Shown piece after piece: positions 22,540-33,389 of a stretch of DNA of 64,000 nucleotides. The DNA is taken from NCBI GenBank assembly GCA_028023455.1, contig JAQFVV010013310.1, positions 97,451 through 161,450 of the forward strand. The letters are read 5' to 3'. The position numbers and the translations under genes are program-made. Numbering within the stretch: the stretch's first letter is position 1; each line of letters opens with the position of its first letter. Under the pieces are notes generated by a model, which saw only the letters and a program-made list of their open reading frames with translations, searched no databases and was not told where the DNA came from. This DNA comes from Epiperipatus broadwayi (lineage: Eukaryota > Onychophora > Udeonychophora > Euonychophora > Peripatidae).

Positions 22540-24335
22540 TTAAAAAATCAAAATGTAATTGCACAAACATATAATCTCTTTGTTATAATTAGTAAAGAGA
22601 GAAAATTGATTCCATGAAAGCTTCATAGTGAATGTTTCCTCAACATATAATAAATAATAACTGAAGATAGTAAGACTAAAGGAAAAAAAGTAAAAGCATT
22701 ATATATATATACACAAGAGACAGCTAAAGACTGAAAGATAAATCTAAAATATCAATACCAAGCTAAACTTAGAAGATAAAGTTAGAAATTACCAGCATTA
22801 TTTTTATAAATGACCTAAATACAAGACTATTTAGACTATCAAAACAGTTTACTTTAATAGCATGCTTAAGTGTTTGCTAAGTAATTACAGCAATAAAATG
22901 TTTAGATTCATTAATAAGTATTAGATATTCATCAACAACTGGTATTTTATATAAAAGATGTATAATTGCAAGACAATTATAATGTCAATTTATTATACTT
23001 CTTACAAATATTTCTTGTAAGTAAATTGATAGTATGCTTATAGTTTATGTCTTCACTTCTTATCATGATGTGGAAGAATAGCATTGACTGATTGCAGATG
23101 CATAGTCATATCTAGCTTAAGTTTTAGATGCTTAATGATTATGTATGTTGATTAAAATTTTATTGTTATTTTATAGACTTGATTTGCAGGAGAATAACAA
23201 TGTCTATGTTATAGTTTAATTTCCACAAGTTTCACAGTCATATTAAGAGCAAATAGTAATGCCCTTATTAAAGTGATTGGTAATGAGACAATCAAATCTT
23301 AAAGGTTAATGATTCACATGAAATATAATCTCAAAGATTATTTCAGGAAAAAACATAATTCTGAAAAGTAGTATTTATAATGAAGGCAAATCCTATTTGG
23401 CAGTTCTTGATATACAGAGTAATATTTATTGAGAGATATATTGTTATTGGATAAATAATTTGTTTGCTTTTGCTATGCATGTAAAATTAATTTCTGTCTA
23501 TAGTTAGTAAGACTTTATATGAGAGAGGTACAGACTTTATAACTCAAACAAAACCTGATACGATAAATTATAAGGCATATTCTTCTAATAACAATATTAA
23601 CAACTATATTTTAATACATGAATAACATAAGTATATATAAATATATATTTATATAAGTTATGCATAAAATATTTATTCTATGAAAAGTAATCTAAAGCTA
23701 ACAGAAATCGAAATAAGATTCGTCTGATTTGTGAATTTCTTTTTGCACCCACTTATTGATTATAGAGAAGTATATCTATGAGATTTGAGATGCTTCTAAA
23801 TAAATTGTTTTAGCTTTATTTATACCCTTCCAAATCTCTGGAGTAACTATTACAAAAAGAAGGATTTTATAATATTATTTAGTAAAAGTTGTTTATAAAA
23901 AAAAAAATTCAGCTTATGTTTTAATTACTATATTTTCACATTGCTTTCTTGTAGTCTAAAATTAATTTAATTCTTTAATAACTATTATTCTAAAATTATT
24001 TTAATCTATATCTTTATGGTTAATAAATTTGTACCTTAAAAAATATACAGAGCAGATATATATATTTAAGTTCATGTTTTCTATAAAAAAAATTATATCA
24101 ATTATTTTTAATATTTTTATTTAAAGCAGCCCAAATTTTTAAAATCTCAAAATTATTCTCTAAATAAGTTGTCCTATGACTTGAAAAGACGGAAGTTGCT
24201 TATTCAAAAAGTGCATTATGTTTAATTATAAATTTTTTTTTGTTCAAACCAAAAGTTTAACAGGAATAAATTTGCTTTTTACTCATATCATTTTTTTTTC
24301 AATTATTATTTTAATATATGATTTTTTTCCTACAG
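22540..24335. other. AT-rich stretch, no gene
   Basis: AT-rich with TA runs (about 22699-22711 and 23630-23655). Nothing supported. Confidence 0.5.
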
Positions 24336-24535
24336 TACAGGCTTTTTCATACCTGCACTCCAATATGTAATATATAGGGGTTTGAACTCAGACTTTCACA
24401 TGACCCTCAACTATCCACGCTATCTCATATTACTGACACACTTGATCGCACACATGTCGAAAAAATAAATAATTACTAATTACTAATACATGTATTTCGT
24501 GCTAAAACAGCATTCATCAGTGGTCCCTATTGAAA
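24336..24535 (-). mobile_element. tRNA-like SINE family A with 5' hammerhead
   Basis: On the minus strand it reads: hammerhead core (24520-24495), an AT-rich linker ending TTTTTTCGACATGTGTGCGA, then a tRNA-like body with box-B-like GAGTTCAAACCCC (plus-strand GGGGTTTGAACTC, 24376-24388), and a tail CTATATATTACATATT shared with the 32.7-33.07 kb copy. The order, a hammerhead plus a pol III-type promoter remnant, resembles the schistosome Sm-alpha repeat; the similarity is in architecture, not in sequence that I can verify. Confidence 0.65.
24485..24527 (-). ncRNA. hammerhead-like motif in SINE A
   Basis: Minus strand: CTGATGA (24520-24514), stem II TGCT/AGCA with loop GTTTT, GAAA (24498-24495), then the self-complementary ATACATGTAT as stem III and an AUU triplet. 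Core residues are intact. Stem I is poor in this copy because an AGTAATT insertion follows the cleavage site. Probably inactive now. Confidence 0.45.
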
Positions 24536-24659
24536 TTTAAAGAAAAAAAGTGCTATATCTGATGAAAAGATATTTCAATTATTTCTAAATTCTTTATATT
24601 GGAAATAATTGTACATATATATATAATGTGAAATTTTATATTTTACTTATAATTAATAG

Positions 24660-24790
24660 CTTTCTCACTAATATAAAAGCGAAGGCCTTATGACAGAGTG
24701 GTTAACATATATGTTTGTGAGTGCATAATCTAGGCTTCAAATCCAAATCATAAACTTAGATTTTTCTTTCAGACTGCTTAACAACCACTC
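24660..24790 (+). mobile_element. possible tRNA-derived repeat (single copy)
   Basis: It contains GACAGAGTGGTTAA (24692-24705), like a tRNA A box with D loop, and GGCTTCAAATCC (24734-24745), like a B box. The spacing is close to a tRNA, but the arms do not fold. Only one copy is in the window, so assignment to a SINE is tentative. Confidence 0.35.
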
Positions 24791-24799
24791 TAGTAAAAT

Positions 24800-25739
24800 A
24801 ACAAATAATCATTGATAAATATTGTTTCCACTATCTGTAAAAAATAAGAATACATTTGTAACATAGTAAGACTTTTACCACTCCGAAGTACCATTTTTCT
24901 ATAGCACAGACCGTATGGTTATCTTTATTTTCCACACTGTATATATATATATAATTTATTATATATATATAAAGCCACACAGTTAAATATAAGTTACTTT
25001 TTTAATTAATAAAAATTAACTAAGAATTTTCAAAGTTTACATTTTCTTCTATTTTAGTATATTATCTGAAATGATAAAATAAGATTATCTGCAGAAATGT
25101 TTCTCTAATGTTTAATAAAACGCAATAATAAATGGAGTTTTTGTGAAGTAGTTCTGTCGAGCATAATAGAAATAATTGGCTTTTCTAGATTTTTTTTTTT
25201 CCAACAGATTTAGAACAATTCAGAATTACTTAATAAAAGTCAAATAACTGCTTTGAAAATGATAACATTTATTAAGCTTAAATGAAAAGCTTAAGATGGA
25301 AAAAAAGAATTAATAATACTTAAAGTAAATATTATTTAAATTGAAAATTAAATTATTAAAAAAAAACATTTTTAAATATTTATTTTAATTTTAACATAAA
25401 GAACACCAATAAAAGAAAAAAAAAAAAAGACAATTAAAATAGAGAGGACAATGAAGTAAATGTACATATGTTTGGCTGAGAATCCATGAGAGATATGTTC
25501 ACAAAGTAGACCTAGTTTAAGATTAAATAACGAAATAAAAATTTGAAGCATTGTTTGAAAAAGAAATCTCTTAGCTGTTGTTTATATCGAGTGCTCTTTT
25601 ATTTTTCTATAGATAATTAATAGCTGCTTATACAAGGAATGCATTTTTCTGCTATACTCCTGACTTGATGCTCATTTTGCTGTTAAACATTTTTCAGATG
25701 GCCAATTCATATTTAACTTACGGGTGATTAAGTGATATA
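24800..25739. other. AT-rich stretch, no gene
   Basis: AT-rich with TA runs near 24942-24972. Nothing supported. Confidence 0.5.
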
Positions 25740-26037
25740 CAAAAGGTTGTAGTAGAAAGTAACAAAAGGAGTAAAGTAAACGAATAGTGGTTATCCAATG
25801 TTCGACAAATCTAGTGAGTATCGTTTTCTACTTTACTATTTTTCTGTGGTAAATATTAGGGACATGTTACGTCGAACTAAGTTATTTAAGCGTTTTTCTT
25901 TTTTCTTCTTCTTTTTCGTAGGTAACAGAAATGATGAAAGGTTTTTTAATGATAGCTCACAGTCAGGCAAAGTTCAGCAGTCTCTTACAAAGAAACGGCA
26001 AATAAAGTACTCAACCGGAATATACATTGCTAGATGA
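25740..26037 (+). CDS. possible two-exon coding start (unrecognised)
   Basis: A continuous 79-codon frame (25798-26037) contains what looks like a short intron. GTGAGT (GT at 25815) is followed by a strong pyrimidine tract and ends CTTTTTCGTAG at about 25921. Removing it joins MFDKS in phase with SNRNDERFFNDSSQSGKVQQ, which runs on to a TGA at 26035-26037. The upstream 60 bp are less AT-biased than the neighbourhood. I do not recognise the protein. It may be the first exons of a host gene, or a chance arrangement; unspliced reading gives a Phe-run that argues against a single exon. Confidence 0.25.
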
Positions 26038-26040
26038 TAA

Positions 26041-26394
26041 AGGTGTGGATATAGTTTAACGTCTTTGTTTTAAGCTCTAGCAAAGAATAACTAGTTACCC
26101 ATGTATTGACTAATTATAGATGATTAGCTAGATTATCTATAGATGTGCTACCTGAATAAAAACTCCTTAGCCTCTTGAAAAAAATAATTTAACCTGGATT
26201 TCAGAAACAGGTCATATGCATATATGCATGATAGGTAACCATATTACTACTGCATCATGAAGTCTATGTGAAATTTCCTTCATATATATATATGATTACA
26301 TATATATGTGTGTAACTATGTAATTTTATCTGCTTAAAACAGGTTTACCAATCAAGAGAATATGGTAATAAAACTGATACATTCAATTGTTTCT
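26041..26394. other. AT-rich stretch, no gene
   Basis: TA/CATA microsatellite-like runs at about 26282-26313; nothing else. Confidence 0.5.
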
Positions 26395-26720
26395 GGTAAT
26401 TAAAGGGGATTTGAATACAGACTTTCAAGCTCCCTTCAACTATTCATTTTATGTTAAAGGGTTGATACACATGACTACATACATGTCAAAAAAATAAATG
26501 GATCTCCAATATACATATTTTGTGCTGAACCAGCTCTCATCAGTTGGTTCAGATCATCATCTCCCACACACATATATAATCAGTGTCCAGTTTATATTAA
26601 GTTAATAGACAGGCTTCACTCTTCTCCATCCTCCAACTTTTCAACATCCATATTATTTAAAATCTGATGATGGAATTTTCAAAGCCCCTGTTGATGCCAA
26701 TATTGTTGTCATATCCATGT
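26395..26720 (-). mobile_element. SINE family A, longer copy with hammerhead
   Basis: The minus strand matches the copy at 32.65-33.07 kb over most of its length, including sequence upstream of the hammerhead (26556-26720 against about 32690-32840). The box-B-like GATTTGAATAC sits at 26405-26415 (plus strand). This copy has the best-paired stem I of the SINE-type hammerheads. Confidence 0.65.
26501..26555 (-). ncRNA. hammerhead motif in SINE A, stem I intact
   Basis: Minus strand: stem I outer GATCT (26555-26551), a GAA bulge, inner CCAA (26547-26544), CTGATGA (26543-26537), stem II GAGCT/AGCAC with loop GGTTC, then AAAA where GAAA is expected (G12 mutated), short stem III ATA/TAT, triplet AUA, and stem I partners TTGG and AGATC (26509-26501). 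Nine stem I pairs in two blocks strongly suggest a real hammerhead ancestor. The G12 change should inactivate this copy. Confidence 0.5.
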
Positions 26721-26839
26721 TGACTTTAAGTCAATCTGACCCCTCATATGTAGGACCTTAATATATTCATTTAAATGCACAAAAGAGGGATGGACAAAGT
26801 TTAGGCTGAATCTGTAATATTTAAATACAAATATATTGA

Positions 26840-26932
26840 AATATAGTGAACCTTAGATATAATTAAGGTGAATTTGAACACAGACTTTCAAGTCCCTTCA
26901 ACTATCCACTCTATCTAAAGCAATATATATAT
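26840..26932 (-). mobile_element. SINE A fragment, left of transposon
   Basis: The plus strand shows GAATTTGAACACAGACTTTC and CCCTTCAACTATCCACTC, the inverse of the SINE A 3' body. With the copy at 27904-28080 it forms inverted arms of about 100 bp around the DNA transposon. Confidence 0.65.
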
Positions 26933-27903
26933 ACCTGGGTCTCTTTTTACACGGATTTATTTAATGCGATTTTGAAGTTACGCAACTTTGAAGTTACACG
27001 ATTCACGTTTCTCCGGAAGTCGAACTCCGATAATGCGCTATTACTTTAAATAATAAATTTCACGTATATTGAAAGTAATAGCACATTATTGGAATTCAAC
27101 TTTCATCTTAGTAATTTCAATATTTTCAGTGCTTTATAATAATAAGATTTTATGCAATAATGAAATTAAAATCATGATTTCCACATTTTATGTATAGACA
27201 CATTGAATTCTACAAGATTATAATGTAAATTTGTTCAAAAATTATGAGTGTTAATTTTGCATTTTAAATCACATTCTGTTTTTGATTTTTAAAAAAGAAC
27301 ATAATCAATTATTAATCATTTAGTGTCCGCAAGTTTATTTTTAAAAGGTAAGTAATAGCAGTGGGCACAATTAAAATTGAAATTAAAAAATTAAAGAGAA
27401 AAATAAGAATTTAATTTTTAGTTGTTAGATTAATTACTAATTACATTATCACCAGAAAACCATTAACACAACATGAGAGTGATGTTGGCGCTAGTTGTAT
27501 TTTCTTTTGTGAAGAATCTGATTTTTTACCAGTTTGCAAACTAACCTGTTTATCGGTAAATAGCCATAATAATTAAAACATGTATAAAAAATGTAAATTA
27601 CTGATATTTGAATGTAATAAAAATATATTGTTTTGAATAAAATTAAATATTATAGTTAAAAAAAGTTTGTCTTGTATCAATTTTTTTCAAATTTGAAATT
27701 TTTTATTAGTCATATTTTATTTCCTTATTTTTTTTTGCATGAATTTTAAAGTAATTTTACATTGGTACTTTGCTTTTACGCGATTTTTGAAAAATCACAG
27801 TTCGTATCCCCCTTTTTCAAGGTAAGTTACATCTATTTTTGCACGATTTCATTTGCGCGTGTTTTCTGAGCAACCTATCTATCGCATAAAACGAGACCCA
27901 GGT
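26933..27903. mobile_element. non-autonomous DNA transposon with ACCTGGGTCTC TIRs
   Basis: The left end is ACCTGGGTCTCTTTTTAC; the right end is the complement of ACCTGGGTCTCGTTTTATGC. Both ends carry CpG-containing sequence (TGCGATTTTGAAGTTACGC on the left, TTTGCGCGTGTTTTC on the right), unlike the AT-rich flanks. The interior of about 900 bp has no usable frame, so it would need a transposase from elsewhere. The flanks are TA repeats, so the target duplication cannot be resolved. The superfamily is not assigned. Confidence 0.65.
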
Positions 27904-28080
27904 GTATATATATTGGAAATCATTTATCTTTTTCATAAGTATGTAGATATGTGTATTGATTATGTAAGATAGAGTGAATAATTTGAAGGGAGCTTGAAAG
28001 TCTGTGTTCAAATCCCCTTTAATTAATCTAAAGTTCAGTATATTTCAATATATTTGTATGTAAATATTAACACAATATAG
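27904..28080 (+). mobile_element. SINE A fragment, right of transposon
   Basis: It starts in the hammerhead stem III/stem I region (TATATATTGGAAATC, matching GTATATTGGAGATC of the 26.5-kb copy). It continues through TTTATCTTTTTCATAAGTAT and the body GGGAGCTTGAAAGTCTGTG, to the B-box-like GTTCAAATCCCC (28006-28017). The catalytic 5' half of the hammerhead is missing because the transposon abuts it. Confidence 0.65.
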
Positions 28081-28480
28081 TATATTGTGTAAAGAAAATC
28101 CCTGCACCTTATTAAAATGTATACAAATTTTCTAAATCATATATAAAAAAAATTTAAAGATTTTCATTTGTTTTTGAAATTATTATGCTAAATAAATTTT
28201 GTTAAGAATGCAATGAAAAATGGCCTTTGAAAACACTGAAATAGAGTACTAAGACTGAGAACTAAATGTTCCTGGATTGTTTTCTTGATAATTGAACATC
28301 ATATATGCTTATATGCCAGCAATTTCGATCTAGGGATCAATGTTCCTGGATTGCTTCCTAGATCAACATTTTACTGCTTGATCATCCCAAGTTCTTCTAG
28401 CCAATAGTTGTATCATTATTAGAACAATGATAGATATATATATCAAAGAGATATCTTGATTTTAATTCTCATCATCATCT
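28081..28480. other. spacer, partly unclassified
   Basis: The 28230-28440 segment has two related pieces (AATGTTCCTGGATTG at about 28267 and 28341), a local imperfect duplication of about 75 bp. No gene. Confidence 0.45.
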
Positions 28481-28489
28481 TGCATAAAT

Positions 28490-29240
28490 TTCTTCTGTAG
28501 CAAAAAATCTTTTGAGTAGAGCTTATAATTTATCTCATAAAGAACATCTTACTCAAGAAATAGAACTTACAAAAAAATTCTACTTTCTAATAATTATAAT
28601 AAAAACATCATATGTAAGGCTTTACATAACATTAATACTAAAAAGAAAAAAGAGGATAGAATTGACCATTCCTCTTTTAATAGAGTAATTTTACCTTACA
28701 TTAAAGGGGTTACTGATAAAATCAGTAGAAGACTATCTTGTTTTAATATAAAGACTACTTTTTCTACTGGCAAAAAAAAAAAAGATGATTTTTTATACAA
28801 ACCTAAAAACAGAATATTTTTGGAACACCAAGGAGTTTATGAAATTCTATGTTTGCAGTGCTCAAGAAGCTATGTGAGTCATTCTAATAGATGAATAAAT
28901 GTCAGAATTAAGGAACATAGAAATGCTTTTAATCAAAAAATTAGACATCAGTTTTTACTTCCCATTTTTTAGAAATTGGTCACTAACCTGATTTTGACAA
29001 TACAAAAATACTTGCTAATTTGGAAAGATATGATTTTAAGAACCATCAATTGAAATATTAGAGACCTACTGGTTTAAATAGGGCTGATGAAGAACAACGT
29101 ATTCCAGCTATGTGGAAACCTTTCATTTTATCTAATATTAACTTGAAATTAATAGGTCAAAAAACTGAGGGAAATAAACATTTTGATAAGCCTCACTTCT
29201 CATCTCGCACTGAGTCATGTTATTGTTTGAGATCTAATGA
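28490..29240 (+). pseudogene. Penelope-like element, GIY-YIG endonuclease end
   Basis: From about 28685 the plus strand encodes RVILPYIKGVTDKISRRLS, the typical linker before the Penelope endonuclease. Then come EHQGVYEILCLQCSRSYVSH (about 28820-28880) and, after a stop where Arg is expected, INVRIKEHRNAF. These match the GIY-YIG pattern: G-V-Y, a Cys pair, Y-V, and the R-x-x-EH helix. Further on, frameshifted C-terminal pieces ending IPAMWKPFI-like are seen near 29100-29130. The reverse transcriptase is not present or not recognisable. Stops and frameshifts make it dead. Just downstream (29249-29290) lies a stretch with GTCGAAATATCGG that may be a ruined hammerhead. Confidence 0.75.
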
Positions 29241-29299
29241 TTGTTCTTTCAAAAGTTAACCTTGATAATAGCTGTTGCTAGTCCGTCGAAATATCGGAT

Positions 29300-30445
29300 T
29301 GTAATGCAAAATAATACACGGTTTGTACCCAAAAATATTATTTTATCTACATCATATAACCGTGAAAACATTAAATATAAATATAATATAATATATATTA
29401 TACAAATACTTTCACAGATTACAAATATAAAAAAAACATATTTTGCAGGGTCATTTGTTTAAGATTTCAATTTAAAAACTCCAGTGCTTCGTCTTGATCA
29501 CTGAAGCCCTTAACTGTGAGATGAAAACTACATGTATATTTAAAGTTAGAGCACTGCAACAAAGAATAAAAATACAATCTATTAATAATCTATTATTTAT
29601 ATAGAGCAGACTGCATATTCAATATTATAAAAAATGAATAAACCTCCCCTTAGTGTTTATCTATATATATGCCAATATTTGCTCACTGTGCTGAAATCAG
29701 GGCTTCAATGTATCGTGTGAATGAGTTATAAATTATTAATTCATTCTATAGAGGGAGAGAGATAGAATCTCATTTATGAACATCTGCAATTAAAAATAAA
29801 TAATAAATTTTAAATTTTACTGCAATAAATAATCTATTATTTATATAGCACAGACTGAGTATGTGATATTATAAAGAAGAAACAAACCTCCGGTCAAATG
29901 CTTTTAAGAATTTACATGCACTCGCCCATGAGCATACACTTATGCTTTTCAAACTGAAGTATACTTTCAATGCATTATTGTCATAATCATGGTTAACAAA
30001 GGTTCAATATATTAAATTATGATAATCTCAAAAAATAAACAGTAATAATATAGAAATTTAAATGGAAGTACTTTCAATTACACTTTTATCATTAGCAACT
30101 GAATTTATCTTTGCAAAAAAACAAATGTCATGTGATTGTACATGACATATGTAGGTCAATATTAGCTGATTATCTATTTATTACATAATCTAAAAATTGA
30201 CCTATAAAATTGCCTTTTTAATTTTTCTCTTTCTATGATATCTTTCTTTGTGTAATATTCAAGTTTGATAGGAATTAAAGACGTCTTTAGAGTTACAAGA
30301 CTTTTCATGGTCTTAAAAAACAGAAACAATATTAGTCTGATTATTTGTATAATTTTTAATACTTTATACATAAAAAAATGCTACAAATATTCAATTTAAT
30401 ATGTTTCAGTTTATTTTGTTAACATTAAATTTATCTTTAATTCAG
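29300..30445. other. AT-rich stretch, no gene
   Basis: Two segments resemble each other (about 29580-29650 and 29825-29890: AATCTATTATTTATATAG.. followed by CAGACTG..AAACCTCC), an old direct repeat. No coding support. Confidence 0.45.
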
Positions 30446-30582
30446 ATCAAACAAAAAGATTACAGGAAAAACGACATCAAAGAAAAAAATTAAGAGACAA
30501 CTTTTATAAACAATTTAAAGATTGGATAATATGTAGACAATTCGCTAATATTGATCTACAGAATTCTGGGAAATTTATGTGA
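30446..30582 (+). CDS. possible terminal exon (unrecognised)
   Basis: A good splice acceptor (TTTATCTTTAATTCAG, AG at 30444-30445) is followed by an open frame: QTKRLQEKRHQRKKLRDNFY, then KQFKDWIICRQFANIDLQNS, then GKFM and a TGA at 30580-30582. The first part is a strongly basic amphipathic-looking helix. About 45 codons without low-complexity bias is unusual here. No family is recognised, and the link with the exon candidates at 18.3 or 25.8 kb is unproven because the phases cannot all be chained. Chance is possible. Confidence 0.3.
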
Positions 30583-31090
30583 CATCTATTTACTCATGTA
30601 AATTCAATTGATACATTACAATATAATTGCAAGTACTTCTGCTTAAATTTTTATATTATTAAAGTTTGTTGTTTATCATTATTATAATTTAAAACTATTA
30701 AGTATAGTTGATGAAATAAGTCTAACACTTATTATTTTACAGACATATATATAATCAGATAAAATAAAATAAACAAAAACCTCTATAATAAAGTGTACAA
30801 TGCAGAAAATATCAATATATAAAAATAAGTAATAGCAACAGCCAGCTTACGCATTCCGAGTAACATTTCATAGTTAAAATTAAAAAAAAAATCATTATAA
30901 TCATTCATCATTAACATATATCCACATTAATAGCCCGCTTTCTATAATTTATGTATAGCAACACAAATATATTGTTTATTTATTTAATTAAATGTCAATG
31001 ATAAAAAAATCAAGTCAGATGTCATATGACCTAATTTTAATAAAGCTCGTATTTACAAATGTTATATATATTACAATGTTATAAATGTTA
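30583..31090. other. AT-rich stretch, no gene
   Basis: No supported feature. Confidence 0.5.
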
Positions 31091-31128
31091 TATATAGAGC
31101 CTGCAAAACAACTCTTAACAAGCTTTGA

Positions 31129-31191
31129 GAATATCTTCAACCCCAGACCGGTTTCTGAATCTAGCGTCGTCAGTGAGGTCCCAGGATATTC
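31129..31191 (-). ncRNA. hammerhead ribozyme candidate (left arm)
   Basis: Minus strand: outer stem I GAATATC (31191-31185), inner ACCTCA, core CTGACGA (31173-31167), an 11-nt stem II region (CGC on its 5' side, decayed on the 3' side), GAAAC, stem III ACC/GGU or shorter, triplet GUC, inner stem I TGGGGT, outer GATATTC (31135-31129). The core is fully canonical (N7 is C). Stem I has six inner and seven outer pairs. Stem II is the weak point. Confidence 0.55.
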
Positions 31192-31515
31192 ATTAGATTA
31201 AAAATATTAGGACAAGCCCAGCACTTTATCTAATGTATATCCATTGAGAAGAAAATCTGAAAAATCCAACTATCTAACTCAAATAGGTCATGTGACATGA
31301 TTTTTTTTATCAATTTATTTTTTCTAATAGCTTTGGCGATTTTATATTGCTAAGGTTATTAATATATGGTATCTGAACTTAGTTCAGTCCCATATAGCTA
31401 TTTCAATTAGACGCTGGATTTTTAGACATATGGATGTCTGAAAATTTCAGATTTTCTTCGCAATAGTCATAAATTAGATAAAGTGCTGGGCTTGTCCTAA
31501 TATTTTTAATCTAAT

Positions 31516-31578
31516 GAATATCCTGGTACCTCGCTGACGACGCTAGATGCAGAAACCGGTCTGGGATTGAGGACATTC
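31516..31578 (+). ncRNA. hammerhead ribozyme candidate (right arm)
   Basis: Outer stem I GAATATCC (31516-31523) with GGACATTC (31571-31578), one mismatch. Core CTGACGA (31534-31540). Stem II CGC/GCA, two pairs plus a C-A. GAAACC (31552-31557). Triplet GUC ending at 31561. Inner stem I starts with TGGG. This copy keeps stem II better than the left arm but has a weaker inner stem I. Confidence 0.55.
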
Positions 31579-31615
31579 TCAAAGCTTGTTAAGAGCTTGT
31601 TTTGCAGGCTCTATA

Positions 31616-31818
31616 TATAATATTAATTAAATGTCATATTTATAAAATATGTTTTTTATTTTTTCCTCCAAATTATTTTCCACATGCAAAATGAAAACTT
31701 GATTAATACAAAAGCCATATAATATTAATTAAATGTCATATTTATAAAATATGTTTTTTTATTTTTTCCTCCAAATTATTTTCCACATGCAAAATGAAAA
31801 CTTGATTAATACAAAGAC
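31616..31818. repeat. 101-bp direct tandem duplication
   Basis: Two adjacent nearly identical copies (about 31616-31717 and 31718-31818) beginning ATAATATTAATTAAATGTCA and ending GAAAACTTGATTAATACAAA. They differ by one T in a T-run and at the end. It begins exactly at the right edge of the foldback element. Confidence 0.85.
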
Positions 31819-32649
31819 ATCAATTACTAAGAACTGAATGATCTGCAAATACAGATATAAATCTACCTAAAAAATATCGTAGTTTATTAAAAAAAATCCT
31901 CGTTCATGAATCCTTCTTTTTGATGTGCAGTTCAACTGACCATTGTAACTGAATCCATACCAGCCTACTACTTTATATATAATATTACACTTTTTATTTT
32001 ACTAATAGCATCGTTTGCATTAATAATTAATCTCCCAATATTTGGTCTTACATTAAATGCAATATTAAAATGAGATGTAATCATTTTACACACTTTCCTA
32101 TTTACATATGGTAATGAATCCAAGTTTTCATTTCAATATTTTTTCCCACCATCTATAAGTAAATATATAATCTGTATTTGCAGATAATGTTTTTATTTTC
32201 CATGTGGAAAAATAATTAAAGAAATGAAAAATTAAAGAGAGATTTTATAAATATCACAGATAATTTAACTAAACAATATTATGTGTTAATATATATACAT
32301 TATGGAAAGTTGCTTATCATGTGAGAATATTAATGATGTGCATTTTTAATGAGATTTTTTGTTAATTTTAACTGTGAAATGCTATTCAGGATAGCAGACA
32401 TATGACAAGTTGACTGTAGATATTACTCATTTATATATACTATTTTATATATTGTAGTGTTTATATCAGTGGTTTTTGTTTAAATATATATACAAACACA
32501 TCTCAAATGAAAGTATAGTAGAATTGATATTTTATTTTAGCTAGCAGATTATATGTATATACATACTCTGAAGAAAATGTCTAATAAGCCATTTTTTTAA
32601 TAGTCATTATCTCATATTACTTGCTTATACTTATTAAACCTGTTTACAT
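31819..32649. other. AT-rich stretch, no gene
   Basis: No supported feature. Confidence 0.5.
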
Positions 32650-33070
32650 TACTCCTTTTCTCCATCATGATTGTCATCATTTTTTACAACTTCTATCATC
32701 ATCAGATTTTCAATGAAATGGATGACTGAAGAGTTGTGGGTTGGAGTAGTTTGAAGCCTGTCCATTAAAGTATGAATATTGGCTATCTTAATATAAAGCT
32801 GAGCACTGATTGTATATATGTGTGGAGATAGTAATATGGACCAACTGATGATTGCTGGTTTAGCATGAAATATGTATATTCATGATTATTTATTTTTTCA
32901 ACATGTGTATGATCAGGTGGTCATGCTGGTTTAGCATGAAATATGTATATTCATGATTATTTATTTTTTCAACATGTGTATGATCAGGTGGGTCAGCAAT
33001 ATGAGATTGCATGAAGAGTTGAGGGTCGTGTGAAAGTCTGAGTTTAAATCCCTTATATATTACATTACAT
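32650..33070 (+). mobile_element. SINE family A, long copy
   Basis: Plus-strand copy matching the 26.4-26.7 and 24.3-24.5 kb copies. It has an upstream region, a hammerhead (32838-32885), an AT-rich linker, a tRNA-like body with GAGTTTAAATCCC (33040-33052), and the tail CTTATATATTACATTACATA. A 71-bp segment starting GCTGGTTTAGCATGAAATAT is tandemly duplicated (32854-32924 and 32925-32995). The second copy lacks CTGATGA, so only the first has a hammerhead core. Confidence 0.7.
32838..32885 (+). ncRNA. hammerhead-like motif in SINE A
   Basis: CTGATGA (32845-32851), stem II TGCT/AGCA with loop GGTTT, GAAA (32867-32870), and an AT-only stem III region. The inner stem I strand is GACCAA on the 5' side, but the 3' side reads TTCATG instead of TTGGAG, so only two pairs remain. 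Core intact, stem I decayed. Confidence 0.45.
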
Positions 33071-33389
33071 ATGTACAGGTGTGTGTAAGCCTGTACAATG
33101 TATTAATTTATCATCATTTAGCCAATTTTCCAAATTGTTAAAACTATTGTCTGGCCCTATTTTTCCTATGTATTGCTTATTTAAAAAAATATTTCTATTT
33201 ATTTAATTGCTTTAATTTTATTTACATTCGGAATTTTCTTAAGCTTTCTCAATCCGAAATTTTCTCTGTTTCCTCTCTCGTACAAAACATTTATTGAAAT
33301 TACTCAATATTAATGGTATTTTTATCAAAGGAACATTAATTTAACGACTTATTTAAATATTTATTTAAGTACAAGTACAATCTGTATAC
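33071..33389. other. spacer left of the LTR array
   Basis: Begins with an ACAGG..GCCTGT hairpin of the SINE tail (33076-33098), then AT-rich sequence. The last 4 bp (ATAC, 33386-33389) are repeated after the third LTR at 45880-45883. Confidence 0.6.

Larger units (their letters stand above)
31091..31619. mobile_element. 529-bp foldback element with two opposed hammerheads
   Basis: The arms are about 195 bp each (31091-31285 and 31425-31619). The ends are TATATAGAGCCTGCAAAACA and its complement. The arms share AGGACAAGCCCAGCACTTTA and a hammerhead motif in opposite orientation. The centre includes TTCAGTCCCATATAGCTATT, the motif also seen in the 10.85 and 15.8-kb elements, so this is a diverged member of the same superfamily. 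No protein. The arms still keep CpGs (CTGACGACGC), suggesting moderate age. Confidence 0.75.

Noticed and set aside
29241-29462. 73-codon frame after the Penelope pseudogene
   Set aside because: It starts in the decayed 3' end of the Penelope-like element and continues into AT-rich sequence; no protein pattern.
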